A DNA stretch of 35,515 bases from Prevotellaceae bacterium (GTDB taxonomy: Bacteria > Bacteroidota > Bacteroidia > Bacteroidales > UBA932). The stretch spans positions 1-35,515 of the forward strand of contig JAISNL010000051.1 of NCBI GenBank assembly GCA_031276235.1. The letters are read 5' to 3'. This document shows positions 17,596 to 28,035 of this stretch, piece by piece (the stretch's first letter is position 1; every line of letters begins with the position of its first letter). The notes under the pieces are model-generated. The model was not told where the DNA came from and searched no databases. It saw nothing but the letters and a program-made list of their open reading frames with translations. The position numbers were made by a program, and so were the translations under genes.

Positions 17596-19650
17596 CTACG
17601 GCATGTTAGAGGGATATTCGATTCGTGCGTGATAGATGTTTTTCAGTTTAGATTTGAATATTTCTTTTGCAAGCGCAAGTTCGCTGAAAGTTAAATCAGA
17701 ATCGCTCAGGTAGCCGTTTGCAATTTGATAATCTGTAATTTTTTCGACCAAATCGCTTATCGTTTCCGGTGTTACTGTTTGCAGACTGCGCGAAGCGGCT
17801 TCAATAGAATCTGCCATCATCAGTACGGCAAGTTCTTTGCTGCCGGGATTTGGTCCCGGGTATGCAAATGCCGAAAAATCGGTTGCATCGGGGTTCTGTT
17901 CTCTGTATTTCGACAGAAAATATCTGGTATATGATTTGGCATGATGGGTTTTGATGAAATCAATAATTTTGTTTGGAAGATTATATTTTTTTGCAAGCGC
18001 TATTCCGTCTTCAACATGTTTGATAATAATTTTTGCACTTTCTTCAGGTTTCATTTTTTCGTGCAGCGAGTATCCCGTCAGTTGCTGATTTTCTATAAAA
18101 TATTCAGGGTTCATAATTTTACCTATGTCGTGATACAGTGCGCCTACTCGCACAAGCAGTGTTTCGCCGCTAATCTGTCTCACAACTTCTTCGGCAAGAT
18201 TGGCAACCTGCATGGAATGTTGAAATGTTCCGGGCGCTTTTTCGGCAAGCTGGCGCAGCAATGTTCTGTTGGTATCTGAAAGTTCCATAAGCGTGCTGTT
18301 CGATAAAAAACCGAAAAGTTTCTCGAACACATAAATCAGCTGGCATCCAAACAGCACAAATATGGCATTTGCTCCGAATATCAATAATGTTGTCAAATCT
18401 ATACTTTCAAAAAGTCCATCTTTTATCAGGCAAACCGTAACATACGATAATACATAAAACAGAAATATTAATCCTATTGCAACAAACAGACGTCCGCGCC
18501 TGTACCATGTGCGAAACTGCGAAACCGATATTATGCCTGCGGCAAGCGATACAAATGTAAATTCAAAACTGTTTGGAGCGTAAATAAACACAAGCATGAT
18601 AATTGTCAGATATATGAATATTGCAGTGCGCGAACGGAAAAACGTGCCTACGTAAATCGGCACAACAGTAAGCGGCACAATATAAATATTTATGCCAGAC
18701 TTTATAACCTGTATAGAGCCGAAAACCGCCACAATAGTCAGCAGAAGTATAAAAGCGAGATTTTGTGCGCGATTGAATATTTCGGGCTGATACCAGCTCA
18801 GCATCAGGTAAAGTTGAAACAAACATATAAGCACAAGCAAAATCTGACCTGACAGCACAAGCCAGAAGTTGCCCAAAAATCCTTCGCCGTTCATGTATTC
18901 TTTTTTAAAGGATTCGAGGATGTCAATATTTTTTGAATTTACGGTTTCTCCTCTTGCAATAAGTTTTGTGCCTGCTGGTACTATACCTTTTGTTATTGAA
19001 ATGTTTTCGACAAGCTGGTCTTTGATTTTGTTTGTTACGGCTTCATCAAAGTATATGTTTGTTTTTATGTAATTGCGAATATCAATTTTTGAAAAAATGT
19101 GCTGCAATGTAGCAGCGTCTGTCTGTTTGCTCAATTCCGAATGAATATGTCTGTATGCGTCTTCTGTATTAAAAATTTCGGATATGGGATAATCTTCGTA
19201 AATATTGTTTTTTATAATTGATATAACAAGGCTTTGGCGATTTGTAAATATTTGCGGAATATCGTTTTTTTGCACTATATATCGCTGATAAGCATCTTTG
19301 AGCAGGTTGAGCAGAATGTTTTTTTCGCGATTATATTTCGGTTCGGTCAATGTTTCAAGATTTGCCGAAAAAGCGCTTATCTGTTGCTGTTCTACGGATG
19401 CGTCATATTGAAAATACGGTTTGTATGTTTGCATTATTCTGTTATGGTCGGCATACAGTTCGTCGGCAGTTTTATATACAGGAAAGTCAAACGGGCTGAC
19501 AATATCTTCCGCCATCCATTGTTTGCCTTTTTGAAATTCGTAGTGAAAAGCCGAATTATGCGGCAGCGAAAGCACAAGAAGTATGCTGGCGCTTATAAAA
19601 AGTACAAGTTTTTCCCACGTTTTAATCGTATTTTTACTGGTTGTTGACAT
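17596..19650 (-). CDS. 7TM-HD (HDIG) protein, PgpH-like cyclic-di-AMP phosphodiesterase
   Basis: Large extracytoplasmic N-terminal region, multiple TM segments, then LVRVGALYHDIGKIMNPEYFIENQ...IKTHHAKSYTRYF HD domain. Confidence 0.88.
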   Translation of the reverse strand: MSTTSKNTIKTWEKLVLFISASILLVLSLPHNSAFHYEFQKGKQWMAEDIVSPFDFPVYKTADELYADHNRIMQTYKPYFQYDASVEQQQISAFSANLETLTEPKYNREKNILLNLLKDAYQRYIVQKNDIPQIFTNRQSLVISIIKNNIYEDYPISEIFNTEDAYRHIHSELSKQTDAATLQHIFSKIDIRNYIKTNIYFDEAVTNKIKDQLVENISITKGIVPAGTKLIARGETVNSKNIDILESFKKEYMNGEGFLGNFWLVLSGQILLVLICLFQLYLMLSWYQPEIFNRAQNLAFILLLTIVAVFGSIQVIKSGINIYIVPLTVVPIYVGTFFRSRTAIFIYLTIIMLVFIYAPNSFEFTFVSLAAGIISVSQFRTWYRRGRLFVAIGLIFLFYVLSYVTVCLIKDGLFESIDLTTLLIFGANAIFVLFGCQLIYVFEKLFGFLSNSTLMELSDTNRTLLRQLAEKAPGTFQHSMQVANLAEEVVRQISGETLLVRVGALYHDIGKIMNPEYFIENQQLTGYSLHEKMKPEESAKIIIKHVEDGIALAKKYNLPNKIIDFIKTHHAKSYTRYFLSKYREQNPDATDFSAFAYPGPNPGSKELAVLMMADSIEAASRSLQTVTPETISDLVEKITDYQIANGYLSDSDLTFSELALAKEIFKSKLKNIYHARIEYPSNMP

Positions 19651-19810
19651 ATAATCTCCGTTTATTGTGCGGTAAAAGTATATAAATTAAGATATAAAAG
19701 CAAATTTGCAGACTGTTTTTTATTATTAAAACAATGATTTTTAGAAGTATGTTTTATTAATTATTTTTACGGTAACACAATGCGTATTTTGTTGTTGAAG
19801 CGGAAAAAAC

Positions 19811-19912
19811 AGACAAAATAAAAGAATACGGACAAAATGAAAGGAAAATTATCAGACATAAAACAGCGCAGAACAGTTCCGCCCGATGCTCAATGATATT
19901 ATTTAAATAAAG
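19811..19912. repeat. Dispersed intergenic repeat, copy 1
   Basis: Contains CAGTTCCGCCCGATGCTCAATGATATTATTT (19874-19904), identical in inverted orientation to 28036-28066. Confidence 0.75.
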
Positions 19913-20029
19913 GATGAAAAAGATGCAAGAAAAAGTAAAACCGCTTTTTCGTGCAATTCCATTTCGCCGTTTTTTCAAAAAATATTATTTTAACGCCGCC
20001 TGAATAGATTGGAAAGTAGCGAGTGTTTG

Positions 20030-21202
20030 TTATGATATTACGCCCGAACCTACAAGTTCGTCTCCATCGTACCATGCCGCAAACTGTCCCGATGTTATTC
20101 CACGCTGAGGTTCATCGAAAACTATATACAAACCTTCCTGTAGGCGCACAAGTTTTGCTTTTTGCAATGGCTGCCGATAGCGAATCCGTACAGAATAATC
20201 ACGCTCATCTCCTGTGTGCATCGACAAATCGGTGCGGATGTAATGAATTTCGTTTTCTGCAATAAACAATGCCTTGCGAAATAATCCTTGGTGATTGAAA
20301 CCTTCGCCGACATAAAGAGTATTTGTTGCAACATCAATGCCTATTACGAAAAGCGGCTCATTGCGTCCGCCTATGTTAATGCCTTTGCGCTGTCCAATAG
20401 TAAAAAAATGAGCGCCGTTGTGCAATCCTATTTTTTTCCCCGAATTTGGTCGGTAAATATATGGTTTTGCAAGTTGCTCAACTGTATTATTGCTAATATT
20501 TTGATGCGATTTTTCGTAATAATCGGGTAATATTTCCACGATATTGCCCTGTTTTGCCGATAATTGCTGTTGCAAAAAAACGGGCAAATCTACTTTCCCT
20601 ACAAAACAAATTCCTTGGGAATCTTTGCGTTCAGCTGTGGGCAAATTCTGTTCGGCGGCAATACGTCTCACTTCGGGTTTTGTGATATCGCCAACAGGAA
20701 ACAGCGCTTTTGCAAGTTGAAACTGCGAAAGTTGGCAAAGAAAATAGCTTTGGTCTTTATTTTTATCTGTTCCTGCAAGCAGCGAATATATTGTTTTTCC
20801 GTCAACGTTTTTTTCTAATTTTCGGCAATAATGACCTGTTGCAACAAAATCGGCGCCTAATTTCACGGCTTCGTTCAGAAATGCATCAAATTTTATTTCA
20901 CGGTTGCAAAGCACATCCGGATTTGGAGTTCTACCTTTTTCGTATTCCGAAAACATATAGTCAACAACGTTTTTTCTGTAAATTTCGCTTAAATCAACAG
21001 AATGAAAAGGAATATCAAGTTTTCTGGCAACGAGCCGCGCAATATCCAAATCGTCTTTCCACGGGCAATCGCCGCGAAGCGTACCTGCAGTGTTGTGCCA
21101 GTTTTGCATAAACATCGCTATTACATCGTGTCCCTGCTTTTTTAGAATACAGGCGGCAACACTTGAATCAACACCTCCCGAAAGTCCTATGGCAATTCGC
21201 AT
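20030..21202 (-). CDS. mnmA: tRNA-specific 2-thiouridylase MnmA
   Basis: GLSGGVDSSVAACILKKQGHDVIAMFMQNW, CNREIKFDAF, FFTIGQRKGINIGG. Confidence 0.95.
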   Translation of the reverse strand: MRIAIGLSGGVDSSVAACILKKQGHDVIAMFMQNWHNTAGTLRGDCPWKDDLDIARLVARKLDIPFHSVDLSEIYRKNVVDYMFSEYEKGRTPNPDVLCNREIKFDAFLNEAVKLGADFVATGHYCRKLEKNVDGKTIYSLLAGTDKNKDQSYFLCQLSQFQLAKALFPVGDITKPEVRRIAAEQNLPTAERKDSQGICFVGKVDLPVFLQQQLSAKQGNIVEILPDYYEKSHQNISNNTVEQLAKPYIYRPNSGKKIGLHNGAHFFTIGQRKGINIGGRNEPLFVIGIDVATNTLYVGEGFNHQGLFRKALFIAENEIHYIRTDLSMHTGDERDYSVRIRYRQPLQKAKLVRLQEGLYIVFDEPQRGITSGQFAAWYDGDELVGSGVIS

Positions 21203-21267
21203 GATTTATAAAATTTTAAACAGATTTATTTTAAAATAAATATTTTCAATTATTGTAAATTAAAAAA

Positions 21268-21363
21268 GGGTAAGCTGTTTATATCGCACCGCTACAACCG
21301 CCTGCCCTTGCTATCTTCCGATCCTGGGGGATTCGGCGGGAGCTGGTCGTATAAGACTTACCC
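21268..21363 (-). ncRNA. ffs: Signal recognition particle RNA (small/4.5S type)
   Basis: Minus strand GGGTAAGTCTTA...CCCAGGATCGGAAGATAGCAAGGGCAGG...CAGCTTACCC: SRP GGAAG/AGCA loop and pairing ends; TACTTTTG -7 box upstream. Confidence 0.88.
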
Positions 21364-21487
21364 GAGCGCAAAAGTAATAAAAAAATCTTTATTACAATTC
21401 TATTTTGTACATTTGTGAAAAATTTATCAAAAAAAACAAAAATATTCTGATTTTTACACAATGTAAAAAAAAGAAAAAAACGAGAAA

Positions 21488-22051
21488 ATGAGAGAATTAG
21501 ATTTAGAAGAAAAGAAGAAGCCTGATTTTTTAAGAATGGCATCAAAATTCGGGTTAATAATGGGTTTGGCAACATCTGCCGTTCATTTTATTTTTTATTT
21601 GCTCGAAGGCAGCAATGTCAGTTCTTTTATTGTAACGATGTTGACATTGATTGCAGTTATATATATAATATACAAAGCAACAAAAAATTACAGAACCGAA
21701 TCAGGCGGGTATATTTCATATCGGCAGGCTTTGGTATATGGCGTAGCTATATTTATGTTTGCAGGAATTGTAGGCGCAATATATTCTTACATATTCAACA
21801 CTATTGATCCTGAATATGTTTATCGGCAACTCGAAACTGTAAAGCAACAATTTTTGGATGCTAAATTTGCAGAAATGGCTGTTGAGCAAATAATATCGGA
21901 CATGCGGGAAGGACTGGATTATCAAATGCAGCATCCTTTTCAGTCAATTTTGTCGGCAATATTCTGGAATACTTTTTTAGGAACGCTGTTTTGTCTTGTT
22001 TCCTCAGCATTTTTAAGAAAAAACAAACCTGAAATAATAAATGAATCATAA
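21488..22051 (+). CDS. DUF4199 domain membrane protein
   Basis: KFGLIMGLATSAVHFIFYLL...GGYISYRQALVYGVAIFMFAGIVGAIYSYIFNTIDPEY. Confidence 0.8.
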   Translation: MRELDLEEKKKPDFLRMASKFGLIMGLATSAVHFIFYLLEGSNVSSFIVTMLTLIAVIYIIYKATKNYRTESGGYISYRQALVYGVAIFMFAGIVGAIYSYIFNTIDPEYVYRQLETVKQQFLDAKFAEMAVEQIISDMREGLDYQMQHPFQSILSAIFWNTFLGTLFCLVSSAFLRKNKPEIINES

Positions 22052-22079
22052 TAATATTGTTAAATAAAATTGATTATAT

Positions 22080-23030
22080 ATGGATATTTCAATAGTAATT
22101 CCGCTGTACAACGAAGAAGAATCATTGCCCGAACTTATAGAATGGATTGAACGAGTGATGAATGAAAACAAACTCTCGTTTGAAACTATTTTAATTGACG
22201 ATGGCAGTACCGACAATTCGTGGAATATTATCGAAAAACTTCATTCCCTGAATGAACGCATACATGGAATAAGTTTTCGCCGCAATTACGGAAAATCAGC
22301 AGCGTTATATTGCGGATTCAATGCCGCAAAAGGCGATGTTGTAATAACAATGGATGCCGATTTACAGGACAGCCCTGACGAAATTCCCGAACTTTACAAA
22401 ATGATTAAAGATGATGGCTACGACCTTGTATCCGGCTGGAAAAAGAAACGCTACGACTCGAAATTGTCAAAAAATATTCCATCAAAATTTTTTAACAGAA
22501 TAACCCGCATGATGTCGGGAATCAAACTGCACGATTTCAATTGCGGACTGAAAGCATACAAGTCGAAAGTTATAAAAAGCATAGAAGTTTACGGAGAAAT
22601 GCACCGTTATATTCCCGTACTTGCAAAACAGGCTGGATTCAAAAGAATAGGAGAAAAAATTGTTCTGCATCGCGCCCGCAAATACGGAACTACAAAATTT
22701 GGCATGTCGCGTTTTGTTAACGGTTTCCTTGATTTGGCAACGATAACATTTATAACAAAATTCGGCAAAAAACCTATGCACTTTTTCGGAGTAGTAGGTA
22801 CTTTAATGTTTTTGCTGGGCGGCGTAATAGCAATTTGGCTGATTGTTCGCAAACTTTACTGTATAGCAAACTTTATTGATTTCAGAGATATAACATCACA
22901 ACCTCTGTTTTATATTGCGATGGTAACAATTATCATAGGCGTTCAATTGTTTTTAGCAGGATTTTTAGGCGAACTCATTTCGCGCAATTCCAACGAACGA
23001 AATAAATATTTTATAGACAAGGAAATTTGA
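22080..23030 (+). CDS. Family 2 glycosyltransferase (GtrB/DPM1-like)
   Basis: VIPLYNEEESLPEL, DDGSTDNSW, MDADLQDSPDEIPEL, two C-terminal TM segments. Confidence 0.9.
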   Translation: MDISIVIPLYNEEESLPELIEWIERVMNENKLSFETILIDDGSTDNSWNIIEKLHSLNERIHGISFRRNYGKSAALYCGFNAAKGDVVITMDADLQDSPDEIPELYKMIKDDGYDLVSGWKKKRYDSKLSKNIPSKFFNRITRMMSGIKLHDFNCGLKAYKSKVIKSIEVYGEMHRYIPVLAKQAGFKRIGEKIVLHRARKYGTTKFGMSRFVNGFLDLATITFITKFGKKPMHFFGVVGTLMFLLGGVIAIWLIVRKLYCIANFIDFRDITSQPLFYIAMVTIIIGVQLFLAGFLGELISRNSNERNKYFIDKEI

Positions 23031-23060
23031 CAAACCGCTGAAAAGAGAATTTGAGCATAT

Positions 23061-23813
23061 ATGGAACGATATTTTCTGCAACTTTCATACGATGGGAGCG
23101 ATTTTCACGGCTGGCAAATTCAGCGAAATGCAAGTACAGTACAGGCTTCGCTCGATGCCGCATTGACAGTTTATCTTCGTGAAAAAATTGAAACCACAGG
23201 AGCAGGACGAACAGATACGGGCGTACATGCAAATTTTTTTGTTGCACATTTTGATTGTTCCAACAATAATTTGGAAAAAAATCAATTGCTTCATTTGCAT
23301 AAATTAAATTCTATTTTACCTGAAAGTATTGCAGTTCTGAAAATCAAAAAAGTTCACAACTCCGCAAATGCACGATTTGATGCAACATCACGAACATATC
23401 GTTATTATATGCACAGGTCAAAAAATCCGTTTATCAGTTTATATTCCACTGTATTAAAAGGAAATGTAGATATTGATTTAATGAACGAAGCTGCAAAAAA
23501 ACTTTTCAAATATACAGATTTTACAAGTTTCAGCAAATTACACACGGATGTAAAAACTAATAATTGCATCATCGCCGAAGCTGCGTGGCATGAAGAAGGC
23601 GACAGACTGATTTTTACAATCACTGCAAACCGTTTTTTGCGAAATATGGTAAGGTCTATAGTTGGAACTCTGCTTGATGTTGGAAAAAACCGTATTACGA
23701 TTGATGATTTCTGCAAAATAATAGAACAAAAAAATAGATGCTGCGCAGGAAAATCGGTTGCAGCAAAAGGTTTGTTTCTTGCTGATATTAAATATCCTTA
23801 CGACATTGGATAA
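23061..23813 (+). CDS. truA: tRNA pseudouridine(38-40) synthase TruA
   Basis: YDGSDFHGWQIQRNASTVQ, GAGRTDTGVHA, RFLRNMVRSIVGTLLDVG. Confidence 0.95.
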   Translation: MERYFLQLSYDGSDFHGWQIQRNASTVQASLDAALTVYLREKIETTGAGRTDTGVHANFFVAHFDCSNNNLEKNQLLHLHKLNSILPESIAVLKIKKVHNSANARFDATSRTYRYYMHRSKNPFISLYSTVLKGNVDIDLMNEAAKKLFKYTDFTSFSKLHTDVKTNNCIIAEAAWHEEGDRLIFTITANRFLRNMVRSIVGTLLDVGKNRITIDDFCKIIEQKNRCCAGKSVAAKGLFLADIKYPYDIG

Positions 23814-24975
23814 TAACTTTACTGCCATCAAAAAGAGTTGTTGCAAAAAGATAAATGTCGCCGCCTTCGCCAATATTGAGTTTTGCGCGTAAATCGTCAA
23901 CCGATAATGGGAAATTACGAACCGTTATGTTTGCTTGTTTTATGCTTTTTAAATTAGTTTTCAATGCAGTTTTGCTAAATAAAAACATGTTTTCGACCAC
24001 AAAAATTCTTCCGCAAAAATCATTTATCAAACTGTCGGAAGTATAAATTTTACTGTTTATATTTAAAACATTCAGATTAAATTTTTTCGCCACGCTTTTG
24101 AATCCTCCCGATTTTTGAACGGATACATTCGGCTCATACAGATATTTTTGAACATTTTGTACAAAATTACATTCAATATTTTTTTCGGCAAGATGATTAA
24201 ATGAAAATATTTGTTTGCCATTGTCTGTGATATTCGCACATACAATTTCAATATTGTCTGTATCATAATTTTGTTCCAATTTAACAAGTAATTCCTTACA
24301 TTCGTTTTTCACGGCTATAATATGTATTTGCTGTATATTTTTCAATTTTCTTTTTATTTCTGTAATATCAAAAACAGGCGAAAGTTTTATAATAACAGTT
24401 TGCGATTTCTGTAAAAGAGTATCTTTGATTTTTGTAATGTCAGGCGAACAGTTTTCAAGCAGGATTTCCTTTTTATTATTTGAATTTCTGCGCGATGGAT
24501 CAATGTAAATACAATCAAATGTTGCATCATTTTCAAGAAATTCCTCGCTGCTGCAATTTGAAATTTCAACATTTTTCAAACCCAGAATATCAAAATTATG
24601 TCTTGCAAGTTTTGATAAATATTCATCTTTTTCTATATAAAAAGAATGACTGAAATGTTGTGATATAAATGAAAAATCTACACCGAAACCGCCTGTCAAA
24701 TCTACAAAATTTTTACCTTTGCACAAGTCTGCCTTATATTTTGCCGTTGCTTCTGACGAACACTGCTCTATCGATATTTTCGGAGGAAAAATAATTTTGC
24801 CGTTGATATACCACGAAGGTATTTTTTCTTTTGCCTGTTGACGTACAGCAATCTGTTCGAGAGCAAATCGAACGTTAATTTCCAAATTTTGTTTTGCTGC
24901 CAAAGCAAGCAAATGTGAATCATCATCAATATGCTGTCGTATGAAATTTTGAGTTTGTTCGTTGATATTAAACAA
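23788..24975 (-). CDS. Class I SAM-dependent methyltransferase with THUMP-like C-terminal domain
   Basis: FVDLTGGFGVDFSFISQHF, IYIDPSRRN; 26-bp tail-to-tail overlap with truA. Confidence 0.8.
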   Translation of the reverse strand: MFNINEQTQNFIRQHIDDDSHLLALAAKQNLEINVRFALEQIAVRQQAKEKIPSWYINGKIIFPPKISIEQCSSEATAKYKADLCKGKNFVDLTGGFGVDFSFISQHFSHSFYIEKDEYLSKLARHNFDILGLKNVEISNCSSEEFLENDATFDCIYIDPSRRNSNNKKEILLENCSPDITKIKDTLLQKSQTVIIKLSPVFDITEIKRKLKNIQQIHIIAVKNECKELLVKLEQNYDTDNIEIVCANITDNGKQIFSFNHLAEKNIECNFVQNVQKYLYEPNVSVQKSGGFKSVAKKFNLNVLNINSKIYTSDSLINDFCGRIFVVENMFLFSKTALKTNLKSIKQANITVRNFPLSVDDLRAKLNIGEGGDIYLFATTLFDGSKVIIQCRKDI

Positions 24976-25060
24976 TTTATTACTGTCTATCGTTAATTTG
25001 AATATTTTTAAATATGCTGAAAGATATAGATTTACGTCGAAAAGAAATAAAAAAATTCTG

Positions 25061-25132
25061 TACCCTCGGGCGGAATCGAACCGCCATTTAAAGTTTAGGA
25101 AACTTCCGTTCTATCCGTTGAACTACAAGGGC
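25061..25132 (-). tRNA. tRNA-Arg(CCT)
   Basis: GCCCTTGTAGTTCAACGGATAGAACGGAAGTTTCCTAAACTTTAAATGGCGGTTCGATTCCGCCCGAGGGTA: full cloverleaf, anticodon CCT. Confidence 0.93.
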
Positions 25133-25181
25133 ATCATTCAATTTGTCGTTTTATTTTACGCACATACGATAAATTGCATAT

Positions 25182-26210
25182 TTATTCATCCTGTAATTCT
25201 TTTTCGGCTTCAGGTTTACCATCGTATGCCCATTTCAGATAAATAGCGCCCCATGAAAAGCCTGCTCCAAATGTGGTGAGTATGATATTATCGCCTTTTC
25301 TCAGTTTTGGTTCAAAATCCCACATGCACAGGGGAAGCGTTGCTGCTGTTGTATTTCCGTATTTTTCGATATTTACCATAACTTTTTCAGGCGAAAGTCC
25401 CATGTGCTGTCCTACGGCTTTTATAATTCTAAGATTTGCCTGATGAGGAACGAGCCATGCTATATTTTCGGAAGTCAATCCATGTTTTGCCATCATTTTC
25501 AATGATGTTTCTGACATGTTTGAAACGGCGGCTTTATAAACGGGCTGCCCTTCCTGATATATGAAATGTTGACGGTTTACAACGGTTTCCATTGTTGCGG
25601 GATAAGTAGAACCTCCTGCTTTTTGATACAAATGTTTGCGTCCCGACCCATCTACATGCAGCATTTCATCTATAACTCCGTAGCCTTCGGTATTGGGTTC
25701 GATAAGTACTGCTCCTGCTCCATCTCCAAAAATAGGACAGGTCGCCCTGTCGGTGTAATCAACAAAAGTTGAAATTTTATCAGCTCCTATAAGAATTATT
25801 TTTTTATATCGTCCCGATTCTATGAATTTTGCAACTGTTGACAAGGCAAATAAAAAACTTGAACATCCTGCATTAACATCAAATCCGAATGCGTTTTTCA
25901 CGCCTACCAAATCGCTTATGATATTTGCTGTTGCAGGGAAAGGCATATCGGGCGTAACGCCGCACCATACAAGCAAATCCACATCATCAACATTTGTATT
26001 TGTTTTATTTATCAATCTGCGAACGGCTTTTTCTGCCATATAAGAAGTTCCCAATCCGCGTTCTCGTAAAATATGACGTTCCTTAATTCCAATGCGAGTC
26101 ATTATCCACTCATCGGAAGTATCTATCATTTTCATAAGTTCTTCATTTGTTAAAACGTATTCGGGAACGTAACCTGCAATACCTGTAATTGCTGCCGTAA
26201 TTTTATTCAT
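25182..26210 (-). CDS. fabH: Beta-ketoacyl-ACP synthase III FabH
   Basis: TSDEWIMTRIGIKERH, DVNAGCSSFLFAL, VPHQANLRIIKAVG, YGNTTAATLPL. Confidence 0.95.
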   Translation of the reverse strand: MNKITAAITGIAGYVPEYVLTNEELMKMIDTSDEWIMTRIGIKERHILRERGLGTSYMAEKAVRRLINKTNTNVDDVDLLVWCGVTPDMPFPATANIISDLVGVKNAFGFDVNAGCSSFLFALSTVAKFIESGRYKKIILIGADKISTFVDYTDRATCPIFGDGAGAVLIEPNTEGYGVIDEMLHVDGSGRKHLYQKAGGSTYPATMETVVNRQHFIYQEGQPVYKAAVSNMSETSLKMMAKHGLTSENIAWLVPHQANLRIIKAVGQHMGLSPEKVMVNIEKYGNTTAATLPLCMWDFEPKLRKGDNIILTTFGAGFSWGAIYLKWAYDGKPEAEKELQDE

Positions 26211-27165
26211 TGGATTTAAAATTTAATGATTTTTTGATTTTGTCAATCAGGTCAACACGTACAACAGATTCTGCCTGCAAAATCATGTTTTTTATTGCCA
26301 AAGGCGTTGATGCTCCGTGTCCTATAATAATGGGTGCATTAGCGCCAAGTACTGGAGTACCTCCGTAAAGTTCATAGTTGAATCTGTCGAAAAAATCGTT
26401 TTTAATATTAAGTTTTTTTGATATTCTGTAATTTGCTTCAGCCTGTTTGAGTATTATGTTTCCGGTGAAGCCATCACAAATAATGACATCGGCTTTTTCT
26501 CCTGTAAAAAGTTCATGTCCTTCTACATTGCCGATAAAATTAAATCGTCCATCTGCTTTCATAAGTTCGTAGGCTGCTTTGGTGAGCAAACTGCCTTTTT
26601 CTTCTTCTTCGCCTACGTTTACAAGCCCTACGCGCGGATTGTCGTAGCCGAGAATTTCTTTTGCATAAGTAGAACCGAGCAAGGCGTATTGCAAAAGATT
26701 ATCGGGTTTGCAATCAACATTTAAGCCGACATCTGCAATAATGGCAGTTTTTCCATTCAGCAGAGGTGCGTTGCTTGATATGCATGGTCGCAATATGCCT
26801 TCTATAAATTTAACCGTATATACAGCTCCGACCATCATTGCGCCTGTGCTTCCTGCGCTTGCTATGCTATCAATTTTTTTATCGGCAAGATATTCAAATC
26901 CTACCGTTATGCTCGAATCGTTTTTTTGGCTGAATGCTTTTGCAGGATGATCGTCCATACCGATAACTTCTGTTGTGTTTATTATTTCGAAATTATCGGC
27001 GGGGAAATTATTTTCTTTACATATTTTAATTATATTTTCTTCATTACCAAAAAGCACAAGTTGTGTATTTTTGTGCAAGCAATGATACGCATCGATAGCT
27101 CCTTTTACTACGTTCACAGGAGCAAAGTCGCCGCCCATTGCATCTATACCTACTTTCATACGCAA
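26203..27165 (-). CDS. plsX: Phosphate acyltransferase PlsX
   Basis: GIDAMGGDFAPVNVVKGAI, SAGSTGAMMVGA, CDGFTGNIILKQAE. Confidence 0.95.
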   Translation of the reverse strand: MRMKVGIDAMGGDFAPVNVVKGAIDAYHCLHKNTQLVLFGNEENIIKICKENNFPADNFEIINTTEVIGMDDHPAKAFSQKNDSSITVGFEYLADKKIDSIASAGSTGAMMVGAVYTVKFIEGILRPCISSNAPLLNGKTAIIADVGLNVDCKPDNLLQYALLGSTYAKEILGYDNPRVGLVNVGEEEEKGSLLTKAAYELMKADGRFNFIGNVEGHELFTGEKADVIICDGFTGNIILKQAEANYRISKKLNIKNDFFDRFNYELYGGTPVLGANAPIIIGHGASTPLAIKNMILQAESVVRVDLIDKIKKSLNFKSNE

Positions 27166-27256
27166 TAATATTTGTTAGACTTTAAAAACCAAATCATTGT
27201 GAGTAAAATATACATAATAATATTTCACTCGTACTTTTCAATTTCAAAATCTTATA

Positions 27257-27442
27257 TTATGCCGATACATTTTTGTCGATAATTAAACGACCTCTGTAAA
27301 ATCCACATTCGGGACATACGCGATGATAGAGAACTGCCGCTCCGCAATTCGAACAGTTTGCCAGTGTTGGCAATACCGCTTTGTAGTGTGTTCTTCTTTT
27401 ATCTCTTCTTTGTTTTGATATTCGATGTTTTGGATGTGCCAT
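27257..27442 (-). CDS. rpmF: 50S ribosomal protein L32
   Basis: MAHPKHRISKQRRDKRRTHYKA, CPECGFYRGR. Confidence 0.95.
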   Translation of the reverse strand: MAHPKHRISKQRRDKRRTHYKAVLPTLANCSNCGAAVLYHRVCPECGFYRGRLIIDKNVSA

Positions 27443-27490
27443 ATCAATATAATTTTAATTTGTTAATATTTTATTTCTTCTTAATTAATA

Positions 27491-27979
27491 TTACTTTACT
27501 ATCATTTTATTTAATATGTTTATCATTTCTTCATTACACTGGCTTTCGTCTGAATGTAATTTTTGAATAGGTAAACTTATACATATACTGTCATAAATAT
27601 ACTGAGCAAATTTTATTGTATCATCTCCGCGGTTTAAGTAAATTATTTCATCGTTCATATCTGTATTATTATCAGATTCTCCATATTTGACCAACAGCGT
27701 ACCTTCAAATTTAACATCAATGCTAACATCGTCTAAACATCTGTCGCAAACAGTAACAACTTTGCCGTTTATTGTAATTTTTGCTATCATTGAAGCGCTC
27801 ATGCGATTCAATTCAACGTTTACCGACAACTTGCCTTGTTTTATTTCCGAATAAGCAAACTGTTCAAAGAACTTATCGTCAATTTCGAATATAAAATCAT
27901 GTTTTCCGATAGATAAACCACTGAAAATCACATTATATTTACTCAAGTAATTCATCTTTTTCAATCTAAAACAGCACAA
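27491..27979 (-). CDS. DUF177/YceD family protein
   Basis: VTVCDRCLDDVSIDVKFEGTLLVKYG; located directly upstream of rpmF. Confidence 0.85.
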   Translation of the reverse strand: MCCFRLKKMNYLSKYNVIFSGLSIGKHDFIFEIDDKFFEQFAYSEIKQGKLSVNVELNRMSASMIAKITINGKVVTVCDRCLDDVSIDVKFEGTLLVKYGESDNNTDMNDEIIYLNRGDDTIKFAQYIYDSICISLPIQKLHSDESQCNEEMINILNKMIVK

Positions 27980-28035
27980 AGGTAATAAAAAAACCGTATT
28001 ACACTTGAACTTTGTAAAAATTTTAACTTCGGTTC

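Noticed and set aside
21224-21241. Perfect palindrome ATTTATTTTAAAATAAAT upstream of mnmA
   Set aside because: Purely A/T in an AT-rich intergenic region; too likely by chance and with no phased partners.
21279-21575. ORF of 98 aa on the minus strand
   Set aside because: It overlaps the SRP RNA gene and the start of the DUF4199 gene; spurious.
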